Below are positions 58,789 through 64,000 of a DNA stretch of 64,000 nt, piece after piece. Every line of letters starts with the position of its first letter. Positions within the stretch are counted from its first letter, which is position 1. Both the position numbers and the translations under genes were made by a program. The stretch is from contig JABAKD010000001.1 of NCBI GenBank assembly GCA_012845835.1, positions 8,514,832 through 8,578,831 of the forward strand, in the 5' to 3' direction. A model generated the notes under the pieces. The model was not told where the DNA came from, ran no database searches, and saw nothing but the letters and a program-made list of their open reading frames with translations. The stretch is from Undaria pinnatifida (lineage: Eukaryota; Sar; Phaeophyceae; Laminariales; Alariaceae).

Positions 58789-60765
58789 TGTAAGGTTATT
58801 GGGCGGGGACACAGAGTGCCCCCTGCAGGTCTGCCAATTGAGCAGGTCCTCGGAGAGTACTCACTTTCTTTGCCTTCGGAGAGACGTAGCTTTATTCGAT
58901 TCCACCAGAGCCCCGGATGGCTTCTGAGATCGGAGGCACGTGCCTCCGATCTATTTCCCAACTTTCCCGAATATAAAACGCCAACCTTATCAGACTCATC
59001 CAAATGATCTCACTTCGGATAATTACAGGCCTTTCGAGGCCGTATGTTAACGCTAGCCCACCCTGATGAGCCGCATATGCAGAAATATGAGAGATTCGGG
59101 GAAGCTCCGGTTCTACGAACTAGACCATGAGTCGAAGATGCGGCTCCTCAAAACCCACTCCCACGCCTCTAACGGTCTGGCTATGGAGCCAGGAACACGC
59201 GAAGAAAAGCAGTTGAAGGAAACGCAGACCCTACAACAAGGCAAAATTCAACCACCATAAACCTGCCGCGTGCCGCCGGTGTGGCGGGAGGGGGCAGAAA
59301 AGGCTCTAGAACCTGCCGCATACCACCGGTGTGGCGGGGGGGGCAGGAAAGGCTCTACGGCAGACCAATCACAGAAAAGGTACTCTGGCGAGGCGAGCCC
59401 TCGTCGATATGGAGGGGAACACATGTATTGATAGCAAGCCCATTATGCTGCACTGTAGTTGGTAGCGCTGCGAATATGATGGTGGTTGAAGCTACGTGAC
59501 GTAGTGGAACGCTGTTGATCGCGAAAGATCGGGAAGGGGTCCGGGTTGCGTCAAATTAGTAGCTGTACTATTTTCAGCAGAAAGGGAGCACAGCCGTTTG
59601 TTCGACGCGCAAGACGGATCGACGTATGTACTGAAACCCATACGATAACGCGTGTACTGGAAAGAATCGCCAAACGAGAAAGCGCAATCATTCCACGAGC
59701 ACCGCCTGTTCCTTCCCAGGGAGGACCACAAGGAAGGAGCCCCGACATGAGCTCCTAGAGCACCGTGCCCGTAGTCCAAGGGGTCCCGCGAAGGACGGTC
59801 TGGCTCCGGCAGCAAAGGTGTATGCTGGCCGATGGGCTCTCTCAGCAAGCGAAGTCCCCGTCGATGATCATTCGAAGGGTTGATTCCATTATGCTTGTCC
59901 GTGGCGCGTCGTGCATATGCCTCAGAGCCCCGAAACGCGAAAAAAACACAGGTCGACGGCCGATCTTGGGGCTGGCAACTCGCAGAGATGTGCTGTGCAA
60001 CATGCTGGCAGAGCGCGGAGCAAACAAGTCTGAAGGGTGGGGCTTGGGCAGTTTCGCTGCAGAGTGGTCTATATTACCAGCTGGCGGGGGGCTGATGCGA
60101 CCAAAAGCCGAGACGAGGAGTGTGCTCCGAAGAGCTGTGTCGTCCGCACGTACTCGGAAGGTGTCGTCCATGTGGTGCGTGCCCGGCGACCAACAGGAGG
60201 GACCAAAAGCCGAGACGAGGAGTGTCCTCCGAAGAGCAGTGTCGTCCGCACGTAGTTGGAAGGTGTCGTCCGTGTCGTACGTGCCCGGCGACCAACAGGA
60301 GGGACCCCTGCCATCTCACTGCTGTTGTGGTCGCCGTTGTAGGAGGAAGGGCGCTCCCTCCATTGAGAAGCCACCCGAGAAGGAACAGGGGTTGTGGGCT
60401 CGATGGAAAGCAAAAGAAAAATCGCTACGACAAACAGCTATCGGAAGGATTGGAAGAACGCTGCCACAAAAGCAAGTCTGGCCTAAGTCGAGGCCATGTG
60501 TAAGATTATTGGTGGGGACACAGAGTGTCCCCTGCAGGTCTTCCAATTGAGCAGGTCCTCGGAGAGTACTCACTTTCGCAGCCTTCGTAGAGACGTGGCT
60601 TTATTCGATTCCACCAGAGCCCCAGATGGCTTCTGAGATCAGAGGCACGTGCCTCCGATCTATTTCCTAAGTTTCCCGAATATAAAACGCCAACCTTATA
60701 ATACGAAACCCATCCAAAAGAAAAAAAAATGATAAATAAAGGCCTGTCGAGGCCGTATCTTAACA
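58789..60765 (+). mobile_element. Small LTR retroelement (TRIM/LARD-like)
   Basis: Two direct repeats of about 265 bp (58789-59052 and 60499-60765) start TGTAAG and the second ends TTAACA. Both contain CAATTGAGCAGGTCCTCGGAG, TTTATTCGATTCCACCAGAG and CCCGAATATAAAACGCCAACC, the last including a TATA-like box. GTGA flanks both outer ends (58785-58788 and 60766-60769) as a target duplication. The interior of about 1.45 kb lacks reverse transcriptase or integrase motifs. It has a duplicated segment at 59262-59355 and a tandem duplication of about 100 bp at 60105-60305. I could not identify a primer-binding site or polypurine tract. Confidence 0.78.
59765..60550 (+). CDS. Open frame inside the LTR element, unknown product
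   Basis: 261 codons, running into the 3' LTR. No domain is recognised. Residues about 110-175 are an imperfect internal duplication (RPKAETRSVLRRAVSSAR and PKAETRSVLRRAVSSARS) caused by the DNA tandem repeat. It may be a gag remnant or non-coding. Upstream, 59270-59330 encodes short ACRRCGG/YHRCGG pieces that only faintly recall half a zinc knuckle. Confidence 0.25.
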   Translation: MPVVQGVPRRTVWLRQQRCMLADGLSQQAKSPSMIIRRVDSIMLVRGASCICLRAPKREKNTGRRPILGLATRRDVLCNMLAERGANKSEGWGLGSFAAEWSILPAGGGLMRPKAETRSVLRRAVSSARTRKVSSMWCVPGDQQEGPKAETRSVLRRAVSSARSWKVSSVSYVPGDQQEGPLPSHCCCGRRCRRKGAPSIEKPPEKEQGLWARWKAKEKSLRQTAIGRIGRTLPQKQVWPKSRPCVRLLVGTQSVPCRSSN

Positions 60766-60860
60766 GTGATCTAGGCATAGAGCCAGCTCCTCAAGTCCAC
60801 AACCTTGCAGGAAAAAACAATCGTTAGCGCCACTGAAGGCTTCTTTTTTTTGGTAGATGA

Positions 60861-61147
60861 GAGTCGTTCTACGGTAGCCCCCCCCCCCCCCCCCCCCCCC
60901 CCCCCAACTTTTCTTTCACGAAACCGCCGGTTTTGAAACAAGCTTCCCCCGGGCCGTATCTCCTGAAATACGGTGCCCCTTGCCACACACCGACGACGCC
61001 ATCGTTCGATAGACTTTGCAAACAAGAAAATACATGGAAAGGCATTTTTTTCATACGAGCATCCTTCATCGTTCCGAGCAGCCATGAAACGTTATTTAAA
61101 GACAATCGCTGCATTTTGTTTTGGGGAGGGGGCTACCCTAGAATCAC
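60861..61147 (+). mobile_element. MITE-B copy 4 with a long C run
   Basis: GAGTCGTTCTACGGTAGCC, then a run of about 26 C, to GGGGGCTACCCTAGAATCA. It has the family interior. The C run is an expansion of the CCCCCC in the inverted terminus. Confidence 0.75.
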
Positions 61148-61990
61148 AGTGTCTAGATTAAAACATGTGATCTCGACCGCGGAGCAACATCGCACATCCA
61201 CCAACGCGCACATATTAAAACAGCTACAAACGCCCTTCTGCGCAAGTTCTTAGTCGAGAGCTACGAATGCTAGATTAGTTTTCAACTTCGATTTCTAAAA
61301 AGGCAAAAAAAATCGAACAGGGGGATGTGCTGCACAGCCCCAGCTGCGCCCTGCACCACACCCCCTCTCCTGCTCTCTTTTCCACTTCTCCCAACCTCAG
61401 CTCGATCGAGATGCTGTTCACGCGCGCGTCGGCCACGAGCGCTGCGAACGCAAAGCCAAGAGAGTGCAGACAATCCGGGTCCCCGGCTATGATAGGTAGG
61501 GGGGATGCAAACACATACATGTCAATACCCTGTGTTTCACTGCTGGGTTTGAGCCACTCCCACGAGTGACTCAGTACCCTTACTGACGAAATACTTGAGG
61601 CGAGCTGCTTGGCGCAGCATACAGCTCATGTTAAGAAATTAGTGGGGTATTAGTCCGTTTGACCACTTGCAGAAGGTTAACCAATAGCTCACCCAAAAGT
61701 AAGCCTTATCACACTCTCCCCCCCTGAAACGGCGGGATACCAGGTCGGCCGGATATACGGGCGGACCTGTCGATATCCACCAGTATTTTCGAGCCAGTTC
61801 TTCTCCTCAGATAGTATGGGATATGTACACTGGCATCACCTCCCGTAAGGGTGGGTGTAGCCACTCCCGTGCATAGGCGGCGGAAATGAGTGTTTTTGGT
61901 AGAACAGTCATATAACACTCATTTCTCTTGCTTATGTACGGAATAATATTCGGAGAATAACTGAACTCAAAGTTGGGTGGGTGGGTGGTT
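61148..61990. other. Intergenic, repeat fragments only
   Basis: No gene is supported. 61640-61720 (TTTGACCACTTGCAGAAGG, TTAACCAATAGCT) recurs at 63160-63228, and 61783-61858 (CACCAGTATTTTCGAGCC, GATATGTACACTGGCATCACC) recurs at 62150-62235. Confidence 0.5.
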
Positions 61991-61994
61991 GTCT

Positions 61995-62235
61995 CAACAG
62001 ATCAGTTCTCAATCTGTGTTTTCCTCTCGAAACAGGGTGCCAAATTGAAAAGTGAGCGTGTGTCCTGGCTCTCCAAATTATGGGCTCTTTATTCCATGAC
62101 AGATCTGGGATCGATTTTATCGTTTTTCATATATATCTGGATTTAATAATACACCAGTATTTTCGAGCCAGTTCTTCTCCTCAGATAGTATGGGATATGT
62201 ACACTGGCATCACCTCCCACGGTTGGTGCAGCCAC
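61995..62235 (+). repeat. Repeat copy flanking the 133-residue ORF, left
   Basis: 61995-62143 is almost identical to 62848-62990 (AACAGATCAGTTCTCAATCTG, GTGCCAAATTGAAAAGTGAGC, ATGGGCTCTTTATTCCATGAC). It continues into a second copy of the 61783-61858 segment. The two near-identical blocks bracket the ORF at 62273-62674. Confidence 0.75.
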
Positions 62236-62272
62236 TTCTTCCTAGCTATACTTTTATTAATATTCCATCTTC

Positions 62273-62674
62273 TTAAGCGGAATACCTCATATAACCCTCC
62301 GCGACCTTCATTTTTCCCCGGCCGGAGCAGCGCCAGAGATGCTCCGCGACTTGTGCGCACATGTCCCGCTTAGCGCGCTCTTCTATTTCGCCTGGGGATC
62401 CTCCTCCGCCAAACGCTGCGGCCGTAATTTGGAAAAAATCTGGTGGGTTGTCCGCATCGCCCGCCGTCACCAACATGCCGAGGGTGGTCTGAAGGTTCGA
62501 GGCGGAGAGCGACGAGGCCGCACGAATGGAGCCGTCTAGCGAAATACCCAACTTCTTCTGTAGCATCCAGCGACCGGTGCCCTGCCCGTCAGTGACCACA
62601 ACCGCCTCCTCCATCGTGTTAAAGTCGTCGGGGACGACTGCCTTCGAGGCATCGATGTTTATTGTCCCCGACAT
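62273..62674 (-). CDS. Hypothetical 133-residue protein
   Basis: No family is recognised. A single open exon starts MSGTINIDASKAVVPDDF and ends MRYSA-TAA. Composition is that of a soluble globular protein, balanced in charge, with no signal peptide or membrane segment and a short Gly run (FGGGG) near residue 90. An AATAAA is placed 15-20 bases after the stop (about 62254), fitting a polyadenylation signal. It is bracketed by near-identical direct repeats (61995-62143 and 62848-62990), so it may belong to, or have been carried by, a mobile unit. It could also be the first exon of a larger gene, but I see no strong donor. Confidence 0.45.
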   Translation of the reverse strand: MSGTINIDASKAVVPDDFNTMEEAVVVTDGQGTGRWMLQKKLGISLDGSIRAASSLSASNLQTTLGMLVTAGDADNPPDFFQITAAAFGGGGSPGEIEERAKRDMCAQVAEHLWRCSGRGKMKVAEGYMRYSA

Positions 62675-62847
62675 GGAGTCCACACGCAAGAGAAAGGATC
62701 AAAGGGAGCAAGGAAAGGGAAAAAAGGGAAAAAACACCCCTACGACGAAGACGCGACGAAATGAGAGGTTTCTGCGGTAGCCGCGCCAAAACCCCGAAGC
62801 AAGCAGTGCGAACGGGGTGGCGCGCGGGCTGCCGATGGAGAGTCTCA

Positions 62848-63230
62848 ACAGATCAGTTCTCAATCTGTGTTTTCCTCTCGAAACAGGGTGCCAAATTGAA
62901 AAGTGAGCATGTGTCCTGGCTCTCCAAATTATGGGCTCTTTATTCCATGACAGATCTGGGATCGATTTTACCGTTTTTCATATCTGGATTTAATAATACA
63001 AGCGGTTTAATTTCCTGGGCATACCGGGGAGAGTATTTTTCAAGTTCGACATGGGGAAAGTCCGAAAAAGTTTATTTTGGTGGATGTGGAACTCGAACCC
63101 ACGACCCCTAAAAACCCATGGTCTGTCGACGACGCCATTTGTTGAGGTATTCGTGGGGTGTTTGTCCGTTTGACCACTTGCAAAAGGTTAACCAATAGCT
63201 TACCCAAACTGAGCCTTGTAACACTCTTAT
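62848..63230 (-). mobile_element. Possible second tRNA-derived SINE
   Basis: Includes the right-hand copy of the 61995-62143 repeat. On the minus strand near 63160-63083 it has TGGCGTCGTCGA (weak A box) and GTCGTGGGTTCGAGTTCCAC (good T-arm/B-box) followed by ATCCACCA. The far end (63145-63230) matches 61630-61720. It may be a tRNA-headed SINE transcribed leftward; a complete cloverleaf is not evident. Confidence 0.4.
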
Positions 63231-63433
63231 CATCGCTTCGCAGCTTCGTATCTTGCAAAATTGTAAGGGGCACACACGATGAAAGGTTAACTAGTCCCCC
63301 CAAGAAACAGGGGGGCCACTCGTGCGAGTGACCCCGAGAGCCACCGCACCAAAAAAAAGCCCAAGAACTGACCCCCCCCCCCCCCCACCCGCTACCGTAT
63401 AGCCACGATGACGAGAGTCAACCATTGGCCCCA

Positions 63434-63800
63434 GACGCGCGCTACGATGGAGGTGGCAATTTTTGGGTGAAATATTTTCGGCATGACGGGGCTCCTTAAC
63501 GCCCCTTTACAACCGGAAACCCGTGTCGGGGACAAATTACTTGGAATTGCTTCGTATAACGGGGGGGAGGGGGGGTGGCGAAAGGGGGGTTATAGCCTAA
63601 AATCGCCGGAATTTCGTGTTTCTTCACCATGTAATAATATATAATATATACGGAGTATGTATATTTTCGTTGAATGATTTGGCGGTGCGATGGGATTGTT
63701 CATCGGGTCACGCACTGTTCCCGCCCCCCTCCCCCTCGAATTAGTCTTAAGTGAGAAGCTCTGGAAAACATGATAAGGTGCACCTCCATTCTGGCATGTA
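63434..63800 (+). mobile_element. MITE-A copy 7
   Basis: GACGCGCGCTACGATGGAGG to GCACCTCCATTCTGGCATGTA. The interior includes the CTGGAAACCCG-like segment (63510-63600: CCGGAAACCCGTGTCGGGGACAAATTACTTGG). The last 200 bp of the window hold a short (CAA)n tract (63868-63893) and nothing else I can name. Confidence 0.65.
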
Positions 63801-64000
63801 CCCCCACTCAATACAGCGCGCTGCCTGCCGTGCAGCCGTCTTGTGGCCGTCAGAGTTCTCTACGTCAACGTCAACAACAACAACAACAACAACAGACAAC
63901 ATGCGCGCATCTACCTTCTCACAAGTTACCCCCCCCCTCCCCCCCCTTCAAATATACATTAATAGTTTGCCTCGGTTGGCACGGACGCTGTAAAACGTTT

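Overview
This is a window of a eukaryotic nuclear genome. Genes are split by long GT-AG introns, are rich in CAG/GGN low-complexity codons, and sit among many short transposon remnants. There is no operon structure, ribosome-binding site or CRISPR array. Intron-rich genes, Gln/Gly/Ala homopolymers and a degenerate Copia element suggest a stramenopile with an expanded genome, probably a brown alga. That placement is inference; no ribosomal or organelle marker is present.

Two large genes lie head to head, with about 0.73 kb (28560-29286) between their start codons. Leftward (minus strand, 28559 to 6016) runs an 11-exon gene. I rebuilt it by hand; all ten junction phases agree and it gives a 1,668-residue, probably nuclear, low-complexity protein. 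It has poly-Gln tracts near both ends, Gly- and Ala-rich regions, an AT-hook-like GRPRK and a lysine cluster. I do not recognise the family. Rightward (plus strand, 29287 to 55268) runs an 18-exon malic enzyme gene of 665 codons. It has a mitochondrial-type presequence, a 26-nt microexon and all the expected catalytic motifs, and again all junction phases agree.

By region: 1-6015 has no confident gene and ends in a (GCTAAC)n array. From 6016 to 28559 is the poly-Gln gene, whose introns hold minisatellites (12475-14085, 16230-17285, 19556-20500, 21040-22260) and MITE-like elements. From 29287 to 55268 is malic enzyme, with a dead Copia polymerase fragment in intron 3. From 55269 to 64000 is repeat-dominated, with nested MITEs, a 2-kb LTR element whose long terminal repeats and target duplication are visible (58789-60765), and a possible 133-residue gene (62273-62674, minus).

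The most unusual pattern is in the malic enzyme gene. Many introns contain decayed tandem copies of the neighbouring exon edge together with its splice site ('exon echoes', seen beside at least eight exons). One dispersed repeat supplies the sequence immediately before a working acceptor, and one MITE end abuts a working donor. Several MITE families share a terminal core, YACGATAG. Together these suggest introns growing by splice-junction-spanning tandem duplication and by transposon insertion.
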